Part shown: positions 21,422-31,396 of the stretch, piece by piece | How the letters are laid out: each line of letters begins with the position of its first letter | Numbering within the stretch: position 1 is the first letter of the stretch | Source: Candidatus Altimarinota bacterium | Lineage (GTDB): Bacteria; Patescibacteriota; Gracilibacteria; BD1-5; UBA6164 | Length of the DNA: 64,000 bases | Reading direction: 5' to 3' | Assembly: GCA_013350285.1 (NCBI GenBank) | Contig: JAAXWG010000002.1 | Location: 124,001-188,000 of the forward strand | Notes under the pieces: model-generated | Told to the model about the DNA's origin: nothing | The model's database searches: none | Seen by the model: only the letters and a program-made list of their open reading frames with translations | Program-made: the position numbers and the translations under genes

Positions 21422-21572
21422 ATAATTTTACTTCATTCAACCTCTTAATCATTCCATATTCTAAATTAATATCAATACCGAGGTCCTTTCTTGACTCTTT
21501 TGCTGTCATTCAGGTCATACAGGATCTCCATATATCAAAGATTTTTTTGAAAAGAAATATTTTTTATTCTTT

Positions 21573-22460
21573 CTATTCGGCTTTTCTCAAATTAAATGGT
21601 TTTCCATATTCTCATCTCTTGTTCATTAAAATAAGTTCATCTTTTCAAAGTCTATAAATTTTTTTATTTGGTTTCAAATTTACTTTAAGTTTTTTACTTA
21701 CAATATTAGCTACTTCCTGATGAGAATTTATTAAAAGTTTTATTACCTCTATAACTGCTAAATATCTTATATTACTATCTATCACATGCCAAGGAGTTAA
21801 TTCCACATTTGTTTTTTCTAATACTTGTCTTTTTGCATAAGTATATTTTTCCCATTTTTGCTGAGCAACCTCATCTACTTTTGACGATTTCCACCTTTTC
21901 ATTATTTCTTCTCTTTCTTCTAATCTTTTCTTCTGAACTTCTCTTGATATAGATAAATAAACTTTTCTAAAATGAGTATTTTGATCTGATATAATAGACT
22001 CTTCAAAACCAATCACTTTTTTCATAAAATCCTCGTATTCTTCTAGAGTACAAAAATCCATTACAGGTTCTACTATAGCTCTATTGTACCAACTTCTATC
22101 AAAAAGAGTAATAATCTTTTCTTCTGAAAAGAAGTGAGATGAATATCTTTCAAACCAATTTTTTCTCTCTTCTGGTTTAGGAATACCACCAAAAGAAACA
22201 ATATTAAAAACCCTTGTATCTAAATACTCTGTCATTTTTTTTAGAGTGTATCATTTTCCCGCAGTATCACGACCATCAAGAGTGATTATAACTTTATGTT
22301 TAGTCTCTTTTATTATTTCTATAAATAAAGAAAGAGCTCTTCTATATTGGTTAACCTTTTTTTCTTGTTTGTCTTCTTTTATAAGTTTTTCTATATCCCT
22401 TATGTCATATCACTCAGGAAGTTCAATTATTTTTTTTCATCACATATTTAGATATATCAT
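21573..22460 (-). CDS. ppk2: Polyphosphate kinase 2 family protein
   Basis: This 295-aa PPK2-type enzyme transfers phosphate between polyphosphate and nucleotides. Walker A is TLDGRDTAGKG near residues 63-73 and the lid/Walker B region is FDRSWYNRA near residues 124-132; the CTLEEYEDFMKKVIGFEESI and VYLSISREVQKKRLEER blocks are also typical. Regenerating NTPs from polyphosphate would suit a host-dependent cell. An internal ATG four codons downstream of the chosen start is also possible. The C-terminal 55 residues extend past the usual core end. Beyond the TAG, another frame (21420-21550) holds a coding-like stretch with MTAKESRKDLGIDIN, perhaps a frameshifted tail. Confidence 0.85.
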
Positions 22461-22520
22461 TATCTATAAATTAATAGATATTATTATATATATAATTAAT
22501 TAATTGTCAATATTTTAAAC

Positions 22521-23765
22521 CTAATCAGGAATAAAATCTTTTTCATCTTTTTTTAAGTCTTTTTCTACCCTATCCAAATCTATCCTTGAGAGACTATATA
22601 CTGCTATAAAAGTTAAAAATATCATCATATAAAAAATATATTTCACTTTATTTACATCCAACGAATCAATACAATAAAGGAGAAAAAAACCAGAAATCCG
22701 TCAAACAAATAAAAATACTTCTCTTACTACCATATATTCAACTCTACGATTTTTATAATCTTTTATCTTATGAAGCACATTATCACTAATAACTTTTTGA
22801 GGAAGATTGAAAAAAACTAAAAAGAAATTGAAAAGAGATGAAAATATAATCATAGTACTCGTATATGGAAATGCGATAAATCCCCAAAGACAAAGTGCAT
22901 ACAATATTCACGATACAATAATTGTTCCTCTATAATAAGTATAGTTTACAAATCTTCAAAAAAGATAAGCTCCTCACATACTGATAAGGGAAAACACAGA
23001 AACTATAAGTCCGACATCAAGCTCTCTTCCTACACGAGAGAAAATGATAACAGGGATAAGGACTTCAAGTAAAGTATTTGAATAGGAAAATCAAGAAAGA
23101 GTATAGGTATACAAAGAACGAAAAATATCCTTATCTTTTACACATTTTTTAAAAGTATCCACAAAATAAGTTTTTTCTTTTTCTCTTTCTTCAAATTTTT
23201 CTAGTCCTGTAAATAAAGTAACGATTAAAAACAAAACCCCTATAGTAAAAGCTATTTCATATCCCAAAGAAAAGAAATCAAATGTAATAATAAATCATAT
23301 AAGTGATGGAACGATTATTCATACAAGGATTTGCAAAGTATTTTTGATTCCTTCAAAATTTCATCTATTTTTAAAATTGGTAAATTCAAAAGCATTTGTA
23401 TGATAATTTATCCAATAAATCCCATTAAAAAATCCTAAAATCATAGCAAATAAAAAAGCATAATCAATAATTTTTGGTCATAAAAATATTATAATACTAT
23501 ATATGATGATATATCAAAGTATAGAAATAATATGACTGAGATTTCTCCTAGAAGATTGTTTTACAATACTTGAAAATCCTATAAATGTAGCTCAATGAAA
23601 AGTAAGATAGATTATATTAAATAGAGCCAAAAATTTAATATCCCCTTCTGTTTGTTTCCAAATATAAAGATTTAAAAAGAGTTTAAAGACTATTCTTCCA
23701 GCTCTCAAAAAAGCATTTGAGACAAGTATCTTTAGTATTCTTTTATCTTGTAGTTTGTTGGACAT
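22521..23765 (-). CDS. MFS-type membrane transporter
   Basis: This 414-aa protein has twelve hydrophobic segments in two halves separated by a charged central loop (EEREKEKTYFVDTFKK near residues 210-225), the layout of the major facilitator superfamily. Motifs resembling the MFS A-loop are weak and no substrate can be assigned. It lies upstream of ppk2 in the same orientation with a 60-bp gap. Codon 356 is CGG within F-V-G-x-I-S-G, a place where related carriers usually have Arg, which bears on the CGG question discussed in the findings. Starts at ATG 23763-23765. Confidence 0.8.
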
Positions 23766-23798
23766 AACACAGAGAGGTTTATTTTTTTAATAAATAAT

Positions 23799-25550
23799 TT
23801 AATTTTTAGGTTTGTTAGGGAATAAGTATCTTTATTTAAGAATATTAATTAAAGTTTCAAAATTTTTAAAATCATCTTTTAATCAATTAGAAATTATTTT
23901 GTCTTCAAAATTTCTTTTCATACTTTCGTCAAATACTTTTATTTCATTTCAATTTGCTTTTGTAGTTATAGATAGAAATTTTTCAAACTTATCTTCTCAA
24001 AAAAGATTTTCTATTCATTTTAAACAAATTTTATTATTTTCATTTTTTTGAAAAACAAAAGGAATAGTGTTATTACTTTCAAGTAATTTTCTATACTCAT
24101 TTGCATCACAATCCCAAACAAAAATTACTTTTTTATCATGTGATACTTTTGTAAAAAATTCAAATAATGTTTTTAATTGATTTTTTCAAGAACTACCTTC
24201 AGCTCAATTAATTATATCAATATTTGTTATTCAATATAATTCTAATGCTTTTTTTATTATATTTGTGTTATTTCACTCTGTTATAATAGATATATTCTGC
24301 GATGAAATTTCATCAAAAAGTTTTATTCATTTATCAAGTGTTGCAAATCATTCAGTTAAAATATCTAAAGCATTTTCTTTACTTGCTTTTTCTATTCTAT
24401 TTAATCATCTTTTATTCATTAAATAAATAGATTCTTCTGGAGATAAAGCAATTGTAGTTGGAGAGTGTGTAACTAAAATTATTTTAACTCATTTTTCTAA
24501 AAATATCTCTTTTATTACATCAAGTAAATTTTGTATCATTGAAGGATGAAGAGATGCATCTACTTCATCTAATAAAAGTATATCAGGAAAATGGTTATCG
24601 GAAGATGATTTATATATAGATGCGACTAATGCCATTAGGATTTTTTCTCATGATGAAAGATTAGAAAAATCTAAAAGTATATCTGGATTAGTTTTGTTAA
24701 TTAGACTTAATTTAAAACTTCAAAAAGCATCTTCTCATTCAGGTGAATTTGTTTTATAATCTAGTGTATTAAATTTTCCTAATATTATATTTATTATTTC
24801 CCATGGTTTTTCTCAATTATTTTCAATAAATTCATCAGTTGATAAAAACTTATAACTTTTTCAATATTTCTTATTTTGATATTCATGCATTTCATTTTGA
24901 GATTGCTTAATATAATAATCCCAAATTATTTTTCATAATTGAAGAGGAATAAAATCATTTTTAAAATGTGAATGATAATATTTATCTATAAACTCTTCTT
25001 TTTCAATTTCATCTAAACTATATTTTAATTTTTTAATTAAAGACAAAATTCAATGTGCAAGATGATTATCTTTAATATTTCAATTAGTTCTAAAAAAAGT
25101 CTTTATATTATTTTTATATTGTTTTAATAATTCATAGATTGAATCATTTCAAATATCTATTTTTGTCAAATCCCATAATGGTTTGTTTTTAGTATATGCT
25201 AATTCTTTAATAAAATTATAATTTCATCCTAAACTATTTTTCCAGTTTGCAATACTATTTTTTATGTTATTTCAGTTTGCTTGAATAAATAAATTCCATG
25301 CAGATTCTTTTTCTTGTGTAATTTGTTGAGCAGAAAACATTCACTCATTTTCTAATCTAAAATTTTCGTAATTAAAATAAATAATATTTGAATTTTCCAA
25401 TCATTCAATTAAAACTTTTTTTTCTTCTATTGCTTTTAGTAAATGACTTTTTCCAGCTCAATTTATTCAAGTTAAAATTACAAAATCATTAGTATCAATA
25501 GAATTGAAATTTTCTATTGATAAGTATTTCTCATTAAAAATTATTTTCAT
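23799..25550 (-). CDS. OLD-family-like AAA ATPase with C-terminal TOPRIM domain
   Basis: This 583-aa protein resembles overcoming-lysogenization-defect (OLD)/AAA_15-21 nucleases, many of which act in anti-phage defence (GajA-like and retron effectors). Walker A GINGAGKSH is near residues 28-36, the ABC-like signature LSSGEKILMALVAS near 297-310, Walker B ILLLDEVDASLHP near 322-334, and the H-loop VTHSPTTIAL near 353. The C-terminal TOPRIM has the catalytic Glu in ITEGNN near 425 and DCDANE near 475. A partner such as GajB helicase is not adjacent. A 32-aa reading frame with an HsdR-like N-terminus ends 5 bp before its start. Glycines mix UGA and GGN. Confidence 0.8.
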
Positions 25551-25554
25551 GTTT

Positions 25555-25653
25555 CTAAAAATTAAAAACTAAGCCCTCTCATAAATTACTATTTTTTAGC
25601 TCGGGGTCTATATATTTTGCTCTTGTATCTGATTCAGAGTATAGCATTTTCAT
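25555..25653 (-). pseudogene. HsdR-like N-terminal remnant or leader peptide (32 aa)
   Basis: The minus strand encodes 32 residues beginning MKMLYSESDTRAKYIDPEL. The S-E-x-D-T-R-A-x-x-I-D-P-x-L pattern is the usual start of Type I/III restriction-helicase (HsdR-like) subunits. The homology then fades and a TAG ends the frame five bases before the OLD-like ATPase start. It is either the relic of an HsdR gene replaced by the ATPase gene, or a short translated leader coupled to it. Confidence 0.55.
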
Positions 25654-25714
25654 AAAAAATAAATAAATATAAATAGAATATACAAAAATTTATAATTTTT
25701 GCAAGTATTGTATA

Positions 25715-25751
25715 AAACAAAAAAAATGGAATGGTTTTTTATTTCCATTCC
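25715..25751 (-). terminator. Intrinsic terminator of the 240-aa gene
   Basis: The inverted repeat GGAATGG/CCATTCC is followed on the minus strand by ATTTTTTTT, 45 bp past the stop at 25796. Confidence 0.7.
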
Positions 25752-25795
25752 GCTTTTTTGGTGAGTGTTCAAATTACTTTGGGAGATTTATTTTT

Positions 25796-26518
25796 TTATT
25801 CTCATCTCTCTTGATTTTTTATCATTTCCTGAATTTTATTCATCTCTTCATCACTGATTGCAGGACTTCCATCTTCTTTTTTCATTCATTTCATTATATT
25901 TTCTGGTTTCATTGCTTCTGCCATATCCATAAATTCAACTCCACTTGGAAGCTTAAAAAGAGAATCATCAACTCTCCATTCTCTACATTTATTATAAGGA
26001 ATTTCCTCAAGATAATCAGACATTTTTTTATCTTTTTGTTCTTCACTAAGTTCTTCTTCTCAAGTATTTGGAGCAACTTTGTCTTCTTCTTCTATTTTCA
26101 TTTTGAGTGAAGGTCCATTTCCTCCCCACATATACATATATTCTCCATCACTTATCATATGTGAATCAACACTTCCTTGTTTATGAGTAGCTACTCAATC
26201 CATTCTCATTCTTAAATCAGAAGCAATATACATAGTCTGTTCAAAGCTTCCATTTTCATCCTCTACTTTTGTCTCACACATGATATTTCCTATTTGCTTT
26301 TTCATATATTTTTCCAAAACACTTTGTGTTTCAGAGTCAGCACCAAGATTTTTTGTTTCAGTCATTCAAAATCCTGTTCAAGTGCTTGTATTTCCTGTAT
26401 TTCCCATTTCTTGTTCTGTTGGAGCTTGGATTTTATTTGTACTAAGGAAAAAAATAACTCCTCCTATTATAATGATACCAACAACACCGATGATAATCGA
26501 AAGATATGTTTTTTTCAT
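25796..26518 (-). CDS. Membrane-anchored extracytoplasmic protein
   Basis: This is a 240-aa protein of unknown function. A basic start (MKKTY) and one membrane segment (about residues 6-25, IIIGVVGIIIIGGVIFFL) are followed by a Thr/Gly/Asn linker and an acidic soluble domain outside the membrane with two cysteines (IMCETK and YNKCREW), possibly disulfide-linked. The Met-rich segment MYIASDLRMRMDG is notable. An in-frame ATG further upstream exists, but MKKTYLS is a clear signal-anchor start. A terminator follows. The layout recalls DUF4412- or LolA-like lipid-binding domains, without firm support. Confidence 0.65.
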
Positions 26519-26593
26519 ATTGTTTATGATAAAAAATAAAGTGATTTTATTATATTCTTTCAAAAAAAATTACAAGCTATTTCTTTTGATTTT

Positions 26594-28075
26594 TTATTCT
26601 TTCCCTTGTTCTTGGACTTCTTGTTGAAATAAATTTCCTTTTTCTTCATAATTTTTCCAAAGAGAAAAGCTTGGTGATGCACAAGAAAGAAGTGCTATTT
26701 TTCATTCTTTTGTATGCTTATAGGCAAAAGAAACTCATTTTTTCATTGTTCTTGTTTTTATTATTTTTGCTTTATAATCCCCTATTTCTATTGTATGAGA
26801 TTTTTCTTCTTCGAGATTTTTTGTATATTTTTCAAATATTTTATATCCTGTATCCGGAAACAAAACAAGATTTTGGATATCAAGCTCAATTATTTTTTTC
26901 TCAAGTTCTTCAAAATGCTTTTCACTATCTCCTCTATCTTGTCCTCATAAAAAGAGGGTTCCTATCTCAGAAGAAAAAGTTTTCATAGCTTCTATTGTAC
27001 TTTCTGGAGCAACTGCTATGGCATCATCTATAAAAGTAATGCCCTTGTATGTTCCAATATTTTGTATACGATGAGGCAATCAAGAGAATGTCTGTAAGAC
27101 TGATGAAAGAACTTTTTTTACTTTTTTCTTATCTTTGAGAATAATATCAAGAACTCATAAAACAGCTGTAATATTTCTCTTATTGTGTTCTCATTTGAGA
27201 AGAATATTTTTATCTTTGAGAATACGATTTTTTCCTTTGAGAAATTCTCCATCTTCATAACGATAATCTCCTGCTCTTCAAAAATGAAAAACAATACTTT
27301 TATCCTGTCTTTTTACTGGTTCCATATCTCTAAAATCATAGTTTATAAGACTATATTTTGCAGAAGATAAAATATTTGCTTTTGCTTTTTTGTAGGCTTC
27401 AAAACTTCCATGCCGATCAATATGGCATTCATAAATATTATTGAGAATACTAATATAATTTTTTGGACTATGGTCTTCAAGCATATAGCTTGACATCTCA
27501 TAGACGACATAATCATATTTTGTTTTTTCCAAAATATTTATCTGATCAAGCACTGGTTTTCCTATATTTCCTACAAGTTTTGTATCAAATCCTGCTTCTT
27601 TGAGACATTCATAAATAAGAGTTGAAATTGTTGATTTTCATTTTGTTCCTGTAATTCCTATAACTTTTCCTTTGTAATTGTCTTTAAAAATAGTTGTCTG
27701 AGAAATAAATTTTTCTCTGAAATTTGCATATTTGTCATTATAAGGACTAATTCAAGGAGTTTTTATAATTGCATCAAAATCAGTAAAAAGACGATAATCA
27801 ATATCTCAAAAATAAAATTTTATTGTTACTTTTTTTTGTTTATAAAGCAGTTTTACTTTTCCTTCATAGCCAAATTCTCATTTTTTTACTTCAAAATCAA
27901 GTGTATTTTCTAAATCTACAAGAAACTTAATGAAATCAAAAAGAACTTCCTCTTTTTCATCAAAAAGACTTACTCTTTTTTTTCAAAGCTTAAAAAGAAA
28001 CAAAAGAGTACTTTTTCACTCTCTCCCAAATCAAAATACTGCAATATCTGAAACTTTTATTTCTTTTATTTTCAT
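26594..28075 (-). CDS. murD: UDP-N-acetylmuramoyl-L-alanine--D-glutamate ligase
   Basis: This 493-aa Mur ligase adds D-Glu to UDP-MurNAc-Ala in peptidoglycan synthesis. The N-terminal UDP-binding Rossmann part starts IAVFGFGREGKST, the ATP-binding P-loop is GITGTKGKSTISTL near residues 140-152 (Gly before Lys is UGA), and the ligase signature is NIYECHID-x-HGSFEAYKKAKANIL near residues 213-236. After it come FSGLPHRIQNIG near residue 335 and DDAIAVAPESTIEAM. The x in the signature (codon 221) is CGG; families have Trp, Arg or Tyr there. The D-A-x-A-x-x-P-E-S-T block fits MurD better than MurC, E or F. Presence of murD shows an own peptidoglycan pathway. Confidence 0.88.
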
Positions 28076-28151
28076 AATTTTTTTAGTAATTTTTTTAAAA
28101 AGCTACTTTTTATTATTTCAAGTTTACCAAGAAATCTTTTAAATTTTTTCT

Positions 28152-28658
28152 TTAAGAATAAAATTTTTTAAAAATCTCTACAAACCAAGGAGTATAAAAA
28201 TCTTTATTTTCCTTAATATCTTTTTTCAGTTCGTCCAAATTTATCCATTTATAATCCATTGCTTCTTCGGTATTTGGATTTACTTCGCCATTATAAGTTC
28301 AAATAAATATAGTATCATGCTCGTGTTCTCTCAAATCTCACTCAAGAAATCATACATTATAAACAATTTCTCAAAATTTTTCTAAAGGACAAGTAAATCC
28401 CATTTCTTCTTGTAACCTTCTTTGTACTGCATCTTCATATGTTTCTCCAAGTCTCGGATGAGAACAAACGGTATTTGTCCAAAGTCATCCTGCATGATAC
28501 TTATGTTTTGCTCTTTGTTGAAGAAGAAGCTCTCAAGCATCATTGAAGACAAAGATGGAAATTGCTCTATGAAGTATTCATTTTTCATGAGCTTCCAATT
28601 TTTCCATCGTTCCTATTTCATTATTATTTTCATCCACAAGGACTACAAATTCTTTCAT
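28152..28658 (-). CDS. idi: Isopentenyl-diphosphate delta-isomerase, type I
   Basis: This 168-aa Nudix-fold enzyme interconverts IPP and DMAPP, the isoprenoid building blocks needed for undecaprenyl carriers. The Idi-1 metal and active-site blocks are present: [10 protein letters not shown] near residue 30, [20 protein letters not shown] with the catalytic Cys in [11 protein letters not shown] near residues 64-73, and the acidic EHEHDTIF segment near 115 plus the W-I-N-L-D-E-L end. The C-S-H-P-R-x-G-E match separates it from ordinary Nudix hydrolases. No other mevalonate or MEP pathway gene is in the window, so IPP may come from elsewhere in the genome or from a host. Confidence 0.9.
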
Positions 28659-28676
28659 ATTTGAAAAAACTTACAA

Positions 28677-29294
28677 CTAAACTTTTTTTGAATTTCTATT
28701 TTTCAAAAAATAAATAACTCCAACTATAATACAAAATAGTATGACTCAAATAGTTATTTCTTTGCTATATTCTGCAATAAGTGCTTTGTTTTCACCTGCA
28801 ACATATCCTAATGTCATCAAAATTCCATTCCAAATTCAAGCTCAAAGTGCAGTAAAAAGAATAAATGGAAGAAGTTTCATTTTGAAAATTCAAGCAGGAA
28901 GACTTATAAGTTGCCTCACTGCAGGGATAAATCTCCCTAAAAAAGTAGTAATACTTCCGTGTTTTTGAAAATATTTTTCTGACTCTATAAAATGATGTTC
29001 TGATAAGAAAATATATTTCCCATATTTATGGATGAGGGATTCTATAATTGGTCATCAAAGATAATATCCAAGTACATAATTGATACTTGCTCAAGAGAGA
29101 GCTCAAAGAGTTCCGACAAAAAGAGCAAGAAAAAAATTCATTTCTCAAGTACTTGCTAAGTATCAAGCAGGTATCATCGCTACTTCACTTGGAAAAGGAA
29201 TAAAACTTGACTCTATCGTCATCATAATATAGATTCCTATATATCCTAGACTTCCTACCCAGTGAACAACACTATCAACAAATTGAGCCATCAT
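28677..29294 (-). CDS. DedA-family (VTT domain) membrane protein, second copy
   Basis: This 205-aa polytopic protein resembles the YngC/YqjA type of DedA. The signature is [11 protein letters not shown] near residues 28-38, and the conserved block [16 protein letters not shown] near residues 120-135 is well kept. The GAGIWNG helix near residue 155 carries the conserved Trp as TGG. It is closer to the family consensus than the copy at 479-1225. Two tandem ATG codons (29289-29294) give either M or MM; the first is chosen. It begins 14 bp downstream of the ftsH stop on the same strand, so it is probably co-transcribed with ftsH. Confidence 0.88.
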
Positions 29295-29307
29295 AGTTTA
29301 TTTTTTA

Positions 29308-31194
29308 TTAAGAAACAAAATATTCTTCAAATTCTTCCCTACTTATTTCCTCTTTTACCAGTAAATCATTTGATATTTTTATATGTAAATCTTTGTATTT
29401 TATGATAATTTCACGAGCTTTTTCATAAGCATTATTCAGTATTTCTTTTACTTTTATATCTATCATATCTTGAGTTTTATCAGAAATATATGGTCTTTGC
29501 CCATCCACTCAAAGATGATTTCCATCAATCATATCTCAAGCAAAATTTTCTTTTCCTATCTCATCAAACATTCCATATTTTGTTACCATTGCTCTTGCTA
29601 TTTTTGTTGCTCTTTCTATATCATTTGAAGCTCCTGTCGTTATAAAATCTTTACCAAAAAATATTTCCTCAGCAGCTCTTCCTCCATAGAGAGTGGAAAG
29701 CTCATCAATAAATTTTGCTTTTGAAGTCAAAATCTCATCTTTTTCTGGCATAAACCAAGTAACACCAAGTGCTCCTCCTCTCGGAGTAATGCTTATTTTG
29801 TGAACAGGATCAGTATGAATAAGCTTTTTTCCCACAAGTGCATGCCCTACTTCATGATAGGCTGTTATTTTCTTTTCTTGTTCATTCATTACAAGAGATT
29901 TTTTCCTGAGTCCCATAACAATTCTTTCAAATGCTTCTTGAACTCTTGCTCATGAAATCATTTTTTCATTGTATCTCGCAGAAATAATTGCTGCTTCATT
30001 CATAATATTTCCTAAGTCTGCTCCACTAAATCATACTGTTGATGAAGCAAGGGCTTTGAAATCCACATCTTTTGCCATTTTTTTATCTCTTGCATGGATT
30101 TTGAGTATTTCTTCCCTATCTGCTTGATTTGGAAGATTTACAGTAATTTTTCTATCAAATCTTCAAGGTCTCAAAAGTGCTTTATCAAGGACATCTGCTC
30201 TATTTGTTGCTCATACCACAATTACATTTGTATCATTATCAAAACCATCCATCTCTGTCAAAATTTGATTGAGTGTTTGTTCTCTTTCATCATGTCCTCC
30301 ACCAAGTCAAGGACCTCTTTTTTTCCCTATTGCATCTATTTCATCTATAAAAATAATTGCTGGAGCTATCTTTTTTGCATTGGTAAAAAGATCTCTTACT
30401 CTACTTGCCCCCACTCCGACAAACATTTCTACAAATTCAGAACCACTAATGGAAAGAAATGGAACATTGCTTTCTCCTGCAATAGCTCTTGCGAGCATCG
30501 TTTTTCCCGTCCCTGGAGGACCTACAAGCAAAGTTCCTCTTGGAATTTTTGCTCCTATTTCTTTATATTTCTTAGGATTCTTGAGAAAATCTACTATTTC
30601 TTGAAGTTCTTCTTTTTCTTCATCAGCTCAAGCTACATCTTTAAAGAGAATTTTATCTTTATCTTTATCAAAAAGTCTTGCTCTACTTTTTCAAAAAGTC
30701 ATTGCATTATTTGCCATTCCTCCCATACGACTTATAAAGAAAAGAGAAACAATAAAAAATAATACAAAGGCAACTATTGTTGGAAGCATCTCATTCCAAA
30801 AAGCTTCCGAAGTTTTGTCTTTTACTGATATTTCTGTTTGAATTTTTGGATTTTTTAATCCTAAATCTTTAAGTGAATCAGTTGTTGGAAGAATTGCAAT
30901 TTCTCTTTGTATTTTTTTAATTCCATTTTCTTCAATCTTTTCACCGCTAAGGGTTGCTATTGCTTTATTTCCATCTATGAGTATTTCTTTATATATTCAT
31001 TTAGAAAAGTTTTTTTCCAAGTTTGTAATTGATATATCTTTATCAACAAACTCTTGTCATTCTTGGATATATGGGATAAGGCTCGCAACCAAAAAAGAAA
31101 GAAGAAGTAAGATTATAATTGGTTTAAAATTGTTTTTATTTTTTTCTGGTTTTTTGCTAAAATTAAATCCTTTTATATTTTTTTCATTTTTCAT
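29308..31194 (-). CDS. ftsH: ATP-dependent zinc metalloprotease FtsH
   Basis: This 628-aa membrane-anchored AAA+ protease performs membrane protein quality control. A first membrane segment (about residues 25-43), a periplasmic domain and a second segment near 140-155 precede the AAA module with Walker [15 protein letters not shown] near residues 215-228, Walker [12 protein letters not shown] near 275-285, and the second region of homology [20 protein letters not shown]. The zinc motif is HEVGH near residue 440, where most FtsH proteins have HEAGH; the third ligand block has the usual [11 protein letters not shown]-x-x-A-T. The C-terminus is short. UGA glycines occur throughout, for example in VAGADEEKEE. 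Confidence 0.95.
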
Positions 31195-31396
31195 AAAAAT
31201 CCTAAATTTTTCTTAATAAAATATTTTTACCCAAGAGATTTTATGGGAAATCTCTTATTTTGCAAAATAAAATAGCTTGGTTTGCTTTTATAAGTTTGAC
31301 AAATTAATATAATACATTTTTAATATTTTATTAAAAAACTCGTAAATAATTTTTTTTTTCTTATACTATGAAAAATTAGTATCTTAAGAAAATATT

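Noticed and set aside
29900-30770. Long open frames on the plus strand opposite ftsH and elsewhere opposite rpoB/rpoC.
   Set aside because: They are antisense shadows with improbable Ile/Phe/Lys/Cys-rich composition and no family likeness; the minus-strand genes are unambiguous.
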